DNA of 64,000 bases from Draconibacterium sp. (GCA_016705335.1 JADIYN010000001.1:1-64000); one strand, 5' to 3'; shown: positions 1 through 10,323, counted from the stretch's first letter. Notes: generated from the sequence alone by a model not told the origin. Made by a program: numbers and translations.

Positions 1-53
1 TTAGTATGAAACTTGCTTTTTCATAACCAAAGATAACTTCCCTCCGCTTTTCC

Positions 54-71
54 GTCCCGATTAATCGGGAC
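54..71. repeat. 18-bp perfect palindrome (CCCGATTAATCGGG core)
   Basis: The sequence equals its own reverse complement over 18 bases. It shares the CCCGAT/ATCGGG arms with the palindrome at 102-121, so the two look like members of one short interspersed family. Confidence 0.7.
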
Positions 72-101
72 GGGGCGGGGTGGAAGCCATCTTCGGGTTT
101 A

Positions 102-121
102 ATCCCGATAGCTATCGGGAT
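102..121. repeat. 20-bp perfect palindrome (CCCGATAGCTATCGGG core)
   Basis: Perfect self-complementarity over 20 bases, 30 bp from the related palindrome at 54-71. The following 55 bp are made of near-repeats of a GTTTAGAGTT / GTTTAAGGTT word. Confidence 0.7.
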
Positions 122-595
122 AGAGTTTAGAGTTCAAAGTTTAAGGTTTAAAGAACCCGAAACCCGGAACCCGCAACTGGAAAAGGTTATGAAAGAAGCA
201 AAATGAGAGTTAAACATTTAAAAAAATAAATATGGATATTATAAACATCAAGGTACATCCGCCCTGGTATGCAAGGGGCACACCAATTGTCAACACCCGC
301 GATGGTCCGCCAATGGCATTGAGCGATAAACCGCTTTTTGCCATTCGCGAAGGGCCGTCAGCCAGGGGAAAACCGGGAGAATGCAGGAATGAATTAATGC
401 ATGAATGTCTGCCCGACCAACAGGTGGGCATGAATTTCGGTAAAGAGAGAGTTATCTCCAGAACTCGATTTTACATGCCTCTGGCTGACTTTTAATCTTG
501 CCGTTTTCAACACGCAAAACCGCGCGTATAGCCGGAAGTATGCCCAAACCCGAAGGGTTGAAAAGATAATAGAAGACAAGCATTGTATATCCAAA

Positions 596-613
596 ATCCG
601 CCAGCTGGCGGAT
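596..613. repeat. 18-bp perfect palindrome (CCGCCAGCTGGCGG core)
   Basis: ATCCGCCA-GC-TGGCGGAT reads the same on both strands. It is more GC-rich than its surroundings and lies in gene-free sequence. Confidence 0.7.
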
Positions 614-813
614 GACAAGATTATAGATGAAAAAAATGAATGACGAAAATACCACCCCGTTGGGGTTTTCGTTCCACATCCTAATACATACAATAATCAT
701 AACATCACGTTGGGATTAAGAATTACCATCCACCACCGGATTGAAAACTAAATACGAAAATTGCCGCTTATGAAAATTGTAAACAATACCAATAACAACA
801 ATTAAAAACTAAC

Positions 814-1515
814 GTGAAACACACTTTACTTCATATCATGTACCGGACACTGGGAACCATCCTGGTGGCGCTGACCGTGGCAACTGCCGCGGCTCAGAAA
901 CCTGTGCAGCAGATTGAGGTAGAAAAGTGCGAAACAATAGAATTTAGCGTTGTCGATTGGCCGGGCGACAGATATACATGGGATTTGTATCGCGACTCAA
1001 CTGTAAACTACGCTAAACAAGATGGAGATATTGACAAAGTGTCCTATTTCGAAAAAGGGATAGACAATGGTTCAACTATCCATGTGCACTGGCTTGATAC
1101 TGGGCGGTATTTCCTACGTGTAATGGTTTGGAACGAAGTTGAATGTACAAATAATCTGCTCCTGTTTATGGTTGATGTAACCGAAGTTATACCAATGGCC
1201 GAAGTGTATGGCGATTCAACCTGTATTGGCGATCAGTCGTTTGTGCGAATTGTACTTTCGGGTCATGGACCGTGGGATTTTAAATATTCCTATTCATCAG
1301 AATCCAATGGCAATAACATTGTCAGTGTAAACGTGAATGGAGTGGTTGAACATGAAGTTACGATTCCGATGCCGCCGTTACCTGTTGGTGCAACAGAAGT
1401 TTGGGTCGATGAAATTATTACCGAGTGTACAATTAATTTAATTCCATCGGATAAAGGGAGGATAATGATTTATCCAAAACCTGCACAATCCAAGATTTAC
1501 TTAAAAGATGAATAA
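814..1515 (+). CDS. Secreted protein of unknown function, upstream of SprB-like adhesin
   Basis: I do not recognise a catalytic family. The GTG at 814 or the in-frame ATG at 838 (MYRTLG) could start it; from the latter there is a clean signal peptide (LGTILVALTVATAAAQ) with cleavage near AAAQ-K. The mature part is about 200 residues, beta-rich, with an Ig/PKD-like look (GRYFLRVMVWN) and several cysteines. The C-terminus (IMIYPKPAQSKIYLKDE) weakly resembles the start of a T9SS type A sorting domain (YPNP-type) but is too short to be a full one. The giant adhesin gene follows 214 bp downstream in the same direction, so an accessory role in surface display is plausible but inferred from position only. 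Confidence 0.7.
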   Translation: MKHTLLHIMYRTLGTILVALTVATAAAQKPVQQIEVEKCETIEFSVVDWPGDRYTWDLYRDSTVNYAKQDGDIDKVSYFEKGIDNGSTIHVHWLDTGRYFLRVMVWNEVECTNNLLLFMVDVTEVIPMAEVYGDSTCIGDQSFVRIVLSGHGPWDFKYSYSSESNGNNIVSVNVNGVVEHEVTIPMPPLPVGATEVWVDEIITECTINLIPSDKGRIMIYPKPAQSKIYLKDE

Positions 1516-1715
1516 TAAATTGAACATAAGAAATAAAGAAAGAAAATATCCAATATCGAATAATGAATATCGAATGTGGAAATAAGAATTAAAAAGTAAA
1601 AAAGAAGAAAATATACAATATTGAATGATAAATAAGAAATACGAAATCAGAAAGTTGGAAGAAGACAGTGTACTGAGCTTCTTGAAACCCCCCTTGGGGG
1701 GCAGGGGGGCTTGAG
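1516..1715. repeat. AT-rich imperfect repeats plus CCCCCCTTGGGGGG inverted repeat
   Basis: The gap between the two secreted-protein genes is built from variants of AATATCGAAT / AATATTGAAT / GAAATAAGAA words. It ends in a GC-rich element at 1688-1709 (six C, TT, six G, CA, six G). No gene or clear promoter is visible. Confidence 0.55.
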
Positions 1716-1729
1716 TTAGAGGTTACTTT

Positions 1730-4700
1730 ATGAAAAAATTGATGTACATATTATTATTCCTGTTTGTTGCTGCAAATGTTGCTGCACAGGAAAACTATGT
1801 CATCGATTCGGTTTGTATTGGCGCCGAAAGGGTTTATCGCGGCGATGGTGAACTGGGTTCAACTTATATCTGGGCAATAACCGATGAGGCGGGCGATACA
1901 ATTGTTCAATCTCACGGAAATGATTTTAAGGACCTCATTACACCCGGAATTTATAATTATGGCAGCGAATTGCCAATGACCTGGGACACTCCCGGCTCTT
2001 ATCTGATCACAACAATCCAGTATTCAATTCATGGCTGCGACACAACCCAGCAGGGAAATGTAAAGGTTTTCCCCCCACCTTTTGCTTTTGCCGGCGATTC
2101 AATGTTTGTTTGTGCTGTCGATACAATCTTTTTAACCCAGGCTTTGGCCGAAAATTACCGCAGTCTGCTTTGGACTTCCACCGGCGACGGGGTTTTTGAA
2201 GATGTTTCTGCATTGAACCCGTTCTATATACCTGGCGGAAAGGACAAATTTAACGGTAGTGTGATGTTGATACTCACAGCCGAAGGACTTGCCAGCAACT
2301 CAACCTGTCAGCCTGCTATCGATTCGCTTGAAATCTGGTTCAGTGATCCACTTATAACTTTTATTCCGCGCCACCTGCGTTGTTATAACGATTTTACCGG
2401 TCAGGTGTGGCCACGGGTAACAAACGGAAACGAACCTTACACGTATGAATGGACCGGCCCGGCCAGATTTACTTCATCAAACGATACAATTAAAGGACTT
2501 GCAGCAGGGTTTTACTATTTAACTGTAACCGATAATTATGGCTGTCAAACAACCGATACAGTTGAAGTTACTCAACCCGATGTGCTTGTTGCAGATATCG
2601 ACGGCTGGCTGAATGTTAGCTGTTTCGGTGGAAATGACGGGATGGCGCAGGTTGCAGTAACCGGCGGAACCGAAGATTATTCATATCAATGGAGTTCAAT
2701 CCCGCCACAAACAACAGCTGTGGCAACCGGATTGTCTGCCGGAGAATATATTGTGCGGATTACAGATGCAAACAATTGTACAGCTAAAGACAATATTATA
2801 ATTTCAGAACCTCCGCAAATTGTACTTGCTGCCGACAGCATTGATGCAAAATGTGCTGGCGGTTTGCGTGGTTCCATCGACCTGACGGCTTCGGGCGGAA
2901 CACCTTTTAAAAACGAACCGCATTACAAATTTGAATGGACCGATGAAACAAACACAGTTGTTGGTACTACTGAAGACATAAACAATCTGCCCGGCGATAT
3001 GCTTTATTCGGTTGTAGTTACCGATTCAATTGGCTGCTGGGATACACTTTCAATATTTATAAACGAACAAAACGACCTGCTTATAACAGTTGAAAGGATT
3101 GATTCAATCCTTTGTTTTGGCGATTCAAACGGTGCAATTGACATTACAGTTTCAAATGGCGCCGAACCTTACACTTTTATCTGGGATTCAGGCCAAACTA
3201 CCGAAGATCTGGCAAATATCCCCGCCGGGAAATACCATGTTCTGGCTACCGATGCCAACGGATGTAAAATCGATATGGATTTCGAACTTTTCGAACCTGA
3301 AGAAATTCTTGCATCAATTGAACCCGGCGATCGTGAAATGTGCGAATCTGATACCATTTCACTTGAAGGAAATTCATCCGGAGGAACAGGTATTCACACC
3401 TATTTATGGCTTGGAAAAGGAGCACTTTATTTAAATGACCCAACAAGTTTAAAACCTGATTTCACAGGAGCTCCGGCAGGTGATTATAACCTCATTTTCA
3501 CCGCCACCGACAAAAATGGTTGTGTTGCATCCGACGCAATCGATATAAAAGTTTGGCCAATTACTTACAACACTGTATTTGATACAATTTGTCCTTCCGA
3601 CTTGCCTTATACCTGGAACGGCTCGGTTTACGACATTGCAGGTTCGTATGAAAATATCATCAAAAATGTGTATGGCTGCGATTCGGTTATCACCTATAAT
3701 TTGTTTGTTCGTGATGAATTGATTTTAACTGCTACCGTTGTAAATGACGGAGCGACTGCCAACCCGTCCGGAAGCATCGACCTGACTGTTGATGGCACTT
3801 CATCACCCTATACTTTTTTATGGAGTAACGGCGAAACTACCGAAGACCTGAGTGGCCTCACTGCCGGTGATTATCTGGTTATTGTTACTGATATCAATGG
3901 TTGTACAAATACATTAAATGTTACCGTCTCTTCAGATCTTGGAGATATAATTGTAACAGCCATTCCAACCCCGGTTGAGTGTTACGGAGACAATACAGGT
4001 GCAATAAGATTGAATGTTTCGGGTGGCGCCCCTGATTATACTTTTGACTGGAGTACAGGAGAACATACACAAAATATTTCAAATCTAATTGCAGGAACTT
4101 ATGCTGTTACTGTTACCGATTCGAGAGGTGCAACTAAAAAACTGCAGGTAATTATTACCGAACCTGCTCAACTTGTTTTGTCAGGAACAAAAGTGGATGT
4201 AGGAGATTCACCTGACCCGGTTGGAAGTATAAATCTTTCGGTTAGGGGAGGTACAAAACCATACAGTTTTGACTGGACTGGTCCCGACGGATTTACCTCA
4301 ACAAGTGAAGACATAAACAATCTGGCAAAAGGTAATTATACAATTAAAGTAACAGATGAACATGGATGTACTGAAATGCTTGTTTTTGTAATTGGCGGAT
4401 ATGGAATGACCTGCCCGCCTCCTGTTTTTGCTGATTGCAGCATTACTTTCGCTCCGGCTCCTTTTACTTCGCTTGCTGAATACGAAGCTGGCGGAGGAAA
4501 CATTCAAAGTTCAGTTGCACTTATAGCAGCAACTTTTACAGTTGCCGGACCCGACGTTTCGGACGGAAATAAATGCCCTGAAACATTTACAAGAACCTAT
4601 AAAATTCAAAACACTGATGGTGATTGGATTTATTGTGAACAGCTAATAATTGTTGATGATACAGAAAAACCAAAACTCACCTTAAAACAAAAGAATGAGA

Positions 4701-7700
4701 ATTGCGAGGAAGATTTACCAGCCATTTACACAAACAAAACAGAATTCTTTGCTGAAAAAGGAAATGATGCAACTGATAATTGCGAACTGGATTGGAGTAC
4801 TTTCAAGTTTACAGGAAAACAAAGCGAAAGCAGGGATGGAATATGCAGGTTAACTGTAGTAAGGTGGTATGAAATTGAAGATTTTTGCGGCAACAGAACG
4901 GAGACTCCTGAAGTCATCATAATTGAAGACAAAATCAAACCATACGCAATGAGGCCAATGAAAAAGTTAACTTCAGATTGCGAAGTTCCGGAACCATATA
5001 AAGACAGGAATGATTTTGAAGTAAACAGCGGTGTTTATATAATTGAAAACTGTAATGGAGGAAATTACACAATAATACATCTCGGCGACAGTATTGTTGG
5101 CGATGGTTGCCCGTCAACCATAATCAGAACCTATCGTTTTTCCGACCTTTGCGGCAATTACAATGATTACCCGCAAACTATTATTGTAAACGATACAATT
5201 GCCCCGACAATTATTTGTCCGGCACCTGTTGTATTCGATGCTGGAATCCGTGATTTGAAAGACCTCACCGGATTTGCCTATTCTGAAACACCGCTCCAAA
5301 TAGCAACAGCAGGTTTGATTGGATTGGGTATAAAGGTTACCGAGAATTGTAATTTGGACAAGGTAATTTATCAAGACATAAAAACCGGTATTTGCCCTGT
5401 AATTGTAACCCGCACATTTACTGTTTATGATGCCTGCGATAACAGCGCCGAATGTTCTCAGAAAATTGAATTAATGAATTTGACCATTTATGATTTCGAT
5501 CCGTTTGGCCCTTATTGTGTGGATGCTGTACCTGATATTTTACCAACAGTTTCAAACAATGGAATTGAAGGAACCTGGAATCCGGCAACTATCGACACAA
5601 AAACAAAAGGTAAAAAAACTTATACTTTCACACCCAATGACGCCTTGTGTCCACCAATGGTAACCATTGAAATTGAAGTTACCGATGAAATTAAACCTGT
5701 TTTTCTTGCACTCGGACCATTCTGTGTAAACAGCGCTGCACCTGATTTACCACTTATGTCCGACAACAAAATAACAGGAACCTGGGAACCTGTTTCAATT
5801 GAAACTGGTGTAGTTGGTGTGTTTGATTATACATTCACTCCCGATCCCGATCAGTGTGCAGTTCCGGTTGTTGTTAAAATCGAAATTACAAATGAAATTA
5901 AACCGGTTTTTGCCGCTCTCGGGCCTTACTGTTTAAACAGTGTTGCGCCTGCATTACCTGCTGTTTCTAAAAATGGAATCACCGGGAAATGGGATCCTGC
6001 AAAAATCAACACAGGAACACTTGGTATTTTTGATTACACATTCACGCCCGATCCTGATCAGTGTGCAACTTCGGTAACCATACAAATTGAAATTACTGAT
6101 GATATTGAACCGGTTTTTGTTGCGCTTGGACCGTTCTGTTTAAACAGCGTTGCTCCTGCATTACCAGGCACTTCGGATAATGGAATTACAGGAAAATGGA
6201 ATCCTGCAAAAGTCAACACAAACAAAGTTGGTACTGATAATTACACGTTCACTCCCGATCCGGGTCAGTGTTCAAATCCTGTAACTATTCAAATTGAAAT
6301 TACCGATGAAATTATACCTGTGTTTGCATTATTCGGGCCATTCTGTTTACACAGCAAAGCACCGGATTTACCGCTTATTTCCGAAAATAATGTTACAGGA
6401 AAATGGAATCCTGCAAAAATTGCTACAAACAAGGTTGGAAAAGCGAAATATACATTTACTCCTGATCCGGGTCAGTGTGCCATTCCGGTTACCACTGAAA
6501 TTGAAGTTTTCGATTTGGTAACGCCAGTGTTTGACAAACTAAGTCCGCAATGTCCTAATTCCGAAGCTCCTGATTTACCGCTTGTTTCTGAAAATGGCAT
6601 TTCCGGAACATGGAATCCTGCTTTCATCGAAACAAAAAAACAAGGTGTGTTTACATTTACTTTTACTCCTGATTCAGGACAGTGTGCAGTTCCGGTTAAA
6701 CTGAATATCGATATTTCTGATAAAATTCCACCTGATGCAGTTTGTCAAAACATCACGGTTTATTTGGATGATTATGGAAAAGCATCAATCACAACCGCTC
6801 AGATTGATAACGGTTCAACAGACAATTGTGCACTCGACACACTTTATTTGGACAGATATGATTTCGATTGTGCCGATATTGGTAAAAATCCTGTAAGACT
6901 TACCGCTGTTGATGGTGTTGGTTTGACTGATTATTGCGATGCAATTGTAACAGTTCTAGATACAATGGGGCCGGTGGTTGTTTGTCGTGATTCAGTAATA
7001 ATTCAACTCGATATTAATGCACAATATACATTGACTGTTGCTGAAATAATAAAAAGTACAACAGATGTCTGCGGTATTGATACTTCGTATGTTTTCCCAC
7101 GAGAACTGAACTGTGACCATATTGGACGTACAATAATTACAGTTTATAGTGAAGATATCAACGGAAATATCGACTCCTGCCAGACAATTGTAAGAATTTA
7201 CGGAAACATTCCGCCGTTGGCTGAAAATGACAGCGCCACTATAAAGGAAAACACATTTGCTGTTATTGACGTTGCGGCAAACGATTACGACGAAAAAACA
7301 GGTGTTAACCGTGGATCGATAATAATTGATATTAAACCGAAAAACGGGGTGGCAGTGGTAAATCCTGATAATGGGCTGATTACCTACACACCAAATCACA
7401 ACTTCTCGGGCCTTGATATTTTTAAATACAGAATCAGTGATGATGGAATTCCGTGTGAACCTGAACATGCCTATGCTTTTGTGTTTATAATTGTCGAACC
7501 AATTAACGAAAAACCAGTAGCCAATGACGATTTTCTGAGTGCAGGTTGTTTCTCTGTTAGCTGGAATGTGGTTCAGGACAATGATACTGATGACGATGGT
7601 TCTGAAAATCTGAATATCAATACAATTCCGCTTTATCCAACACTGCATGGCGAGCTTACAATCGATCCGGATGGAACTATAAATTATTACCCGAATGACG

Positions 7701-8155
7701 GATTTATTGGAATTGACAGTTTCGCATACGAAATCTGGGATAACGGAATACCTACGCTTGGCGATACAGCAACAGTTTATATTAATGTTGACTGTAGCAT
7801 GGAAAATCCGGATCCGATTGAATGTGAACTGTTTATTCCTGAAGGATTTTCACCTAACAATGATGGAATTCACGACTTCTTCCGAATTATGTGTATTGAA
7901 CATTACCCCGATGCAAAACTGATGATTTTCAACCGTAACGGTGATTTGCTTTGGGAAAAAGAACATTACGGAAACTATGAATACTGGGGCAATCAATATA
8001 ATGCGTGGTGGTGGGGTACTTCGGTGCTTAGTAAATATGATGTTGGCAGGTTTACAATTAATGGCGAACCAAAACTGAAATTTGGCAATTATGTATATGT
8101 ATTGCTTTTGGGTAACGGCGATGAGAAAAACGGTACTGTAATGGTTGCTTACTAA
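1730..8155 (+). CDS. Giant SprB-repeat surface protein with CHU_C (T9SS type B) C-terminus
   Basis: This 2141-residue protein starts with a signal peptide (MKKLMYILLFLFVAANVAAQ). Residues about 210-890 are SprB-type repeats, each ending in a phrase like GxYxVxVTDxxGC. Residues about 890-1250 are HYR-like, Cys-rich modules. Residues 1259-1672 are six tandem 69-residue repeats. Two further HYR-like modules and cadherin/tandem-95-like modules (AENDSATI.., PVANDDF..) follow to about 2020. The last ~110 residues (CELFIPEGFSPNNDG...) are a gliding-motility CHU_C domain, which in known systems directs T9SS export. SprB-family proteins are mobile surface adhesins in gliding Bacteroidota; other members of the architecture are non-motile adhesins. 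A gliding role here is inference, since no gld or spr genes are in the window. Confidence 0.93.
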   Translation: MKKLMYILLFLFVAANVAAQENYVIDSVCIGAERVYRGDGELGSTYIWAITDEAGDTIVQSHGNDFKDLITPGIYNYGSELPMTWDTPGSYLITTIQYSIHGCDTTQQGNVKVFPPPFAFAGDSMFVCAVDTIFLTQALAENYRSLLWTSTGDGVFEDVSALNPFYIPGGKDKFNGSVMLILTAEGLASNSTCQPAIDSLEIWFSDPLITFIPRHLRCYNDFTGQVWPRVTNGNEPYTYEWTGPARFTSSNDTIKGLAAGFYYLTVTDNYGCQTTDTVEVTQPDVLVADIDGWLNVSCFGGNDGMAQVAVTGGTEDYSYQWSSIPPQTTAVATGLSAGEYIVRITDANNCTAKDNIIISEPPQIVLAADSIDAKCAGGLRGSIDLTASGGTPFKNEPHYKFEWTDETNTVVGTTEDINNLPGDMLYSVVVTDSIGCWDTLSIFINEQNDLLITVERIDSILCFGDSNGAIDITVSNGAEPYTFIWDSGQTTEDLANIPAGKYHVLATDANGCKIDMDFELFEPEEILASIEPGDREMCESDTISLEGNSSGGTGIHTYLWLGKGALYLNDPTSLKPDFTGAPAGDYNLIFTATDKNGCVASDAIDIKVWPITYNTVFDTICPSDLPYTWNGSVYDIAGSYENIIKNVYGCDSVITYNLFVRDELILTATVVNDGATANPSGSIDLTVDGTSSPYTFLWSNGETTEDLSGLTAGDYLVIVTDINGCTNTLNVTVSSDLGDIIVTAIPTPVECYGDNTGAIRLNVSGGAPDYTFDWSTGEHTQNISNLIAGTYAVTVTDSRGATKKLQVIITEPAQLVLSGTKVDVGDSPDPVGSINLSVRGGTKPYSFDWTGPDGFTSTSEDINNLAKGNYTIKVTDEHGCTEMLVFVIGGYGMTCPPPVFADCSITFAPAPFTSLAEYEAGGGNIQSSVALIAATFTVAGPDVSDGNKCPETFTRTYKIQNTDGDWIYCEQLIIVDDTEKPKLTLKQKNENCEEDLPAIYTNKTEFFAEKGNDATDNCELDWSTFKFTGKQSESRDGICRLTVVRWYEIEDFCGNRTETPEVIIIEDKIKPYAMRPMKKLTSDCEVPEPYKDRNDFEVNSGVYIIENCNGGNYTIIHLGDSIVGDGCPSTIIRTYRFSDLCGNYNDYPQTIIVNDTIAPTIICPAPVVFDAGIRDLKDLTGFAYSETPLQIATAGLIGLGIKVTENCNLDKVIYQDIKTGICPVIVTRTFTVYDACDNSAECSQKIELMNLTIYDFDPFGPYCVDAVPDILPTVSNNGIEGTWNPATIDTKTKGKKTYTFTPNDALCPPMVTIEIEVTDEIKPVFLALGPFCVNSAAPDLPLMSDNKITGTWEPVSIETGVVGVFDYTFTPDPDQCAVPVVVKIEITNEIKPVFAALGPYCLNSVAPALPAVSKNGITGKWDPAKINTGTLGIFDYTFTPDPDQCATSVTIQIEITDDIEPVFVALGPFCLNSVAPALPGTSDNGITGKWNPAKVNTNKVGTDNYTFTPDPGQCSNPVTIQIEITDEIIPVFALFGPFCLHSKAPDLPLISENNVTGKWNPAKIATNKVGKAKYTFTPDPGQCAIPVTTEIEVFDLVTPVFDKLSPQCPNSEAPDLPLVSENGISGTWNPAFIETKKQGVFTFTFTPDSGQCAVPVKLNIDISDKIPPDAVCQNITVYLDDYGKASITTAQIDNGSTDNCALDTLYLDRYDFDCADIGKNPVRLTAVDGVGLTDYCDAIVTVLDTMGPVVVCRDSVIIQLDINAQYTLTVAEIIKSTTDVCGIDTSYVFPRELNCDHIGRTIITVYSEDINGNIDSCQTIVRIYGNIPPLAENDSATIKENTFAVIDVAANDYDEKTGVNRGSIIIDIKPKNGVAVVNPDNGLITYTPNHNFSGLDIFKYRISDDGIPCEPEHAYAFVFIIVEPINEKPVANDDFLSAGCFSVSWNVVQDNDTDDDGSENLNINTIPLYPTLHGELTIDPDGTINYYPNDGFIGIDSFAYEIWDNGIPTLGDTATVYINVDCSMENPDPIECELFIPEGFSPNNDGIHDFFRIMCIEHYPDAKLMIFNRNGDLLWEKEHYGNYEYWGNQYNAWWWGTSVLSKYDVGRFTINGEPKLKFGNYVYVLLLGNGDEKNGTVMVAY
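5504..6745 (+). repeat. Six in-frame tandem repeats of exactly 207 bp (69 residues)
   Basis: The (F/L)GP(F/Y)C-type motif (LSPQC in the last unit) begins at 5504, 5711, 5918, 6125, 6332 and 6539, i.e. every 207 bp with no indels. Each unit has the pattern xGPFCxNSxAPxLP, then GTW/GKWNPA, then YTFTPDPGQC, then IEIxDEIxPVF. Copies have diverged at the DNA level, so this is an established domain array rather than a recent slippage product. Confidence 0.92.
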
Positions 8156-8199
8156 TACCTTGAATTTATCAATCCCAATTTGGTTTGGCTAAAACAAAA

Positions 8200-8232
8200 A
8201 AAACCTGCAAAACATTATTTTGCAGGTTTTTT
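8200..8232. terminator. Bidirectional intrinsic terminator
   Basis: A perfect 13-bp stem (AAAACCTGCAAAA / TTTTGCAGGTTTT) with a 5-nt loop sits between the convergent adhesin and helicase genes. It has T-rich flanks in both directions, so it can serve both. Confidence 0.88.
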
Positions 8233-8285
8233 AAGGTTGAACCGTATTTTATCCGGTAAAACCTTCTTTGTTTTTTTCGAATGTT

Positions 8286-10040
8286 TTATTTTCCTTTTGC
8301 AATATCAATTCCAATTCGCTGGCCTTTGTAAGTTACATCTTTAAAAGCTTTTAAAACTTCATTTTCAAATCGTTTATCGATTTCAAAAAACGAGAATCCC
8401 TTTAAAACTTCAATGCTACCGATTTCAATATTTTTTCCCGGCATGTTTTGGTTTATCATATCAATGATGGTGCGTTTGCCAATCCCGTTCTTTTTACCCA
8501 TGTTAAAAAAGAACCTCGAAAATTCGTAGTTGCCTCTTCCTCCCCGGTCTGGTTTTGCACCAAAACTTTCGCGGCTGACACGACTATCACGGCCATCCCG
8601 ACTATCGCGACTATCACGGTCACTGCGTCTTCCACGTTCTCTGCGCTCACCTCTTTCTCCCCGTTCACTTCTTTCACCCCTACCTGAATAATCACGTTCA
8701 CTTTGATGAGATTCGTCAATGTTAATGTCGGGTGCGTTTTCGTAATAGGTAAGAAAACGGTTAAACTCTACTGAAACAAAATGTTTAATCAGTTCTTCGC
8801 GATCGAGCCAGGCCAGTTTTTTATAAATAACAGGCATAAACTCGCCAATTTGCTCGTTGTTTACTTCAATGTTTTCAACCTTGTCAATTAAACTAAACAT
8901 CTGTTTTTCGCAGATTTCCTTGCCCGATGGCACCATTTTTTTAATAAATGGCTGGTTTACTGTTCTTTCAACCTGTTTTAGTTTTCCTTTTTCGCGAAGG
9001 TGAATCAGTGTAACTGAAATTCCCTTTTTACCCGCCCGTCCTGTTCTTCCGCTGCGGTGAACATAAACTTCAGGATCGTCGGGCAGGTTATAATTGATAA
9101 CATGTGTTAAATCATTTACATCCAAACCACGCGCGGCAACGTCGGTTGCAACAAGCATGTGCAGGTGTTTCCCGCGAAAACGTTGCATTACAAAATCGCG
9201 CTGCGATTGCGAAAGGTCACCATGTAAAGCATCGGCATTGTATCCGTCTTCCATTAGTTTGTCGGCTACTTCTTTGGTTTCCATGCGTGTGCGGCAGAAA
9301 ATAATACCGTAAATATTCGGATTTACATCGGCAATGCGTTTCAAAGCAAGGTAGCGGTCTTTGGCATGAACAAGGTAGTAGTTATGCTCAACCATAGCAG
9401 TTCCCGTATTTTTCTTGCCAACCGAGATTTCAAAAATGTTATTCATGTACTTTTTCGAAATCTGTACAATTTCCTGCGGCATCGTGGCTGAAAACAAAAG
9501 TGTTTGTTTTTCTGCAGGTGAATTTTCAAGAATTGCATCCAAATCGTCTTTAAAACCCATCGACAGCATTTCGTCGGCTTCATCGAGTACAACCCAGCGT
9601 ATTTCGTTAACTTTCAGTTTTTTGCGTTTAATTAAATCGAGCGTACGACCGGGCGTTCCCACTACAATCTGCGCCCCGTTTTCAATATCGCTGATTTGTT
9701 TGCGGATATCAGAACCGCCATAAACTACAGCGATTTTAATTTTTCCCAAATTTTTTGAATAGTTGTCAAGGTCGCTGCCAATTTGCATTGCCAGCTCGCG
9801 GGTAGGACTTAAAATCAGAACCTGAACCGATTTTTTTTGCAAATCAATTTGCTGGATAATTGGTAATCCAAAAGCGGCTGTTTTTCCAGTTCCTGTTTGA
9901 GCAAGGGCCACCATGTCTTGTTTGCTCTCCAATAAAAAAGGAATCACTTTCTCCTGAACAGGAGTGGGCTGCACAAAACCTAAATCTTCAATCGCCGATT
10001 GAATTTCGGCGCTGAGGCCCATTTCGTTAAATAATATCAT
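8286..10040 (-). CDS. deaD: DEAD-box ATP-dependent RNA helicase (DeaD/CsdA type)
   Basis: All helicase motifs are visible in order: Q motif (GFVQPTPVQ, ~21-29), Walker A AQTGTGKT (~46-53), PTRELA, TPGR, DEAD (~153-156), SAT (~184-186), the ATDVAARGLD motif V region and HRSGRTGR (motif VI). After the two RecA domains comes a charged linker (~430-490) rich in RGER and RDSRD words. The last ~80 residues (from SRFFFNMGKKNGIGK) look like a DbpA/CsdA-type RNA-binding domain. The 584-residue length fits DeaD. The family unwinds short RNA duplexes in ribosome assembly and RNA decay, often under cold stress. It is single, with a probable promoter just upstream and the shared terminator behind. Confidence 0.93.
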   Translation of the reverse strand: MILFNEMGLSAEIQSAIEDLGFVQPTPVQEKVIPFLLESKQDMVALAQTGTGKTAAFGLPIIQQIDLQKKSVQVLILSPTRELAMQIGSDLDNYSKNLGKIKIAVVYGGSDIRKQISDIENGAQIVVGTPGRTLDLIKRKKLKVNEIRWVVLDEADEMLSMGFKDDLDAILENSPAEKQTLLFSATMPQEIVQISKKYMNNIFEISVGKKNTGTAMVEHNYYLVHAKDRYLALKRIADVNPNIYGIIFCRTRMETKEVADKLMEDGYNADALHGDLSQSQRDFVMQRFRGKHLHMLVATDVAARGLDVNDLTHVINYNLPDDPEVYVHRSGRTGRAGKKGISVTLIHLREKGKLKQVERTVNQPFIKKMVPSGKEICEKQMFSLIDKVENIEVNNEQIGEFMPVIYKKLAWLDREELIKHFVSVEFNRFLTYYENAPDINIDESHQSERDYSGRGERSERGERGERRERGRRSDRDSRDSRDGRDSRVSRESFGAKPDRGGRGNYEFSRFFFNMGKKNGIGKRTIIDMINQNMPGKNIEIGSIEVLKGFSFFEIDKRFENEVLKAFKDVTYKGQRIGIDIAKGK

Positions 10041-10065
10041 TCAAATGTCATATAAAAATTGGGCG

Positions 10066-10073
10066 CAAAGGTA
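10066..10073 (-). promoter_or_regulatory. Bacteroidota -7 box for deaD (TACCTTTG)
   Basis: Read on the minus strand, TACCTTTG matches the TAnnTTTG consensus 26 nt upstream of the helicase ATG. No good TTTG -33 element is visible at the expected spacing, so the call rests on the -7 box and its position. Confidence 0.45.
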
Positions 10074-10315
10074 CTGTTTTAAAATGAATTTCAGGGGTTT
10101 ATGTATTATTTTTGCTTTTATTAATTTAAAGTGTTATGACTGACTTTTTCGGTATCAATGTTTTTATTATCAGGTTTTAAGATTGAAATATGGTAAATTC
10201 AGGTGATTGATTTGTGAATCAGGTAGTATTGATATTTGGGAAAGGGGAAAGTATAAAATTGAAATCTTATATTTTCTTTTTACAAGCTTTTCAGTTATAT
10301 TCAACTCTAAACCCT

Positions 10316-10323
10316 TAAATTTG
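10316..10323 (+). promoter_or_regulatory. Bacteroidota -7 box (TAAATTTG)
   Basis: TAAATTTG lies 36 nt before the outer-membrane barrel gene. A T-rich TTTTC stretch lies upstream in roughly the -33 position. Confidence 0.4.

Larger units (their letters stand above)
1..813. other. Gene-free region with palindromic repeats
   Basis: I see no convincing gene here. Two short overlapping ORFs (about 210-495, opposite strands) have no signal peptide, promoter or family resemblance. The stretch instead holds perfect palindromes at 54-71, 102-121 and 596-613, and a run of similar AG/TTTA-rich words at 122-176. It looks like repeat-rich intergenic DNA. Confidence 0.6.

Noticed and set aside
210..495. 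Two overlapping short ORFs on opposite strands in the first 500 bp
   Set aside because: They have no promoter, signal peptide or recognisable family; the plus-strand text only repeats DGPP/EGPS-like words and lies among palindromes.
6992..7648. 218-residue minus-strand ORF within the adhesin gene
   Set aside because: It is an antisense shadow of a continuous 2141-codon gene with clear domain structure; its own composition (Ile/Asn/Cys-rich) resembles no family.
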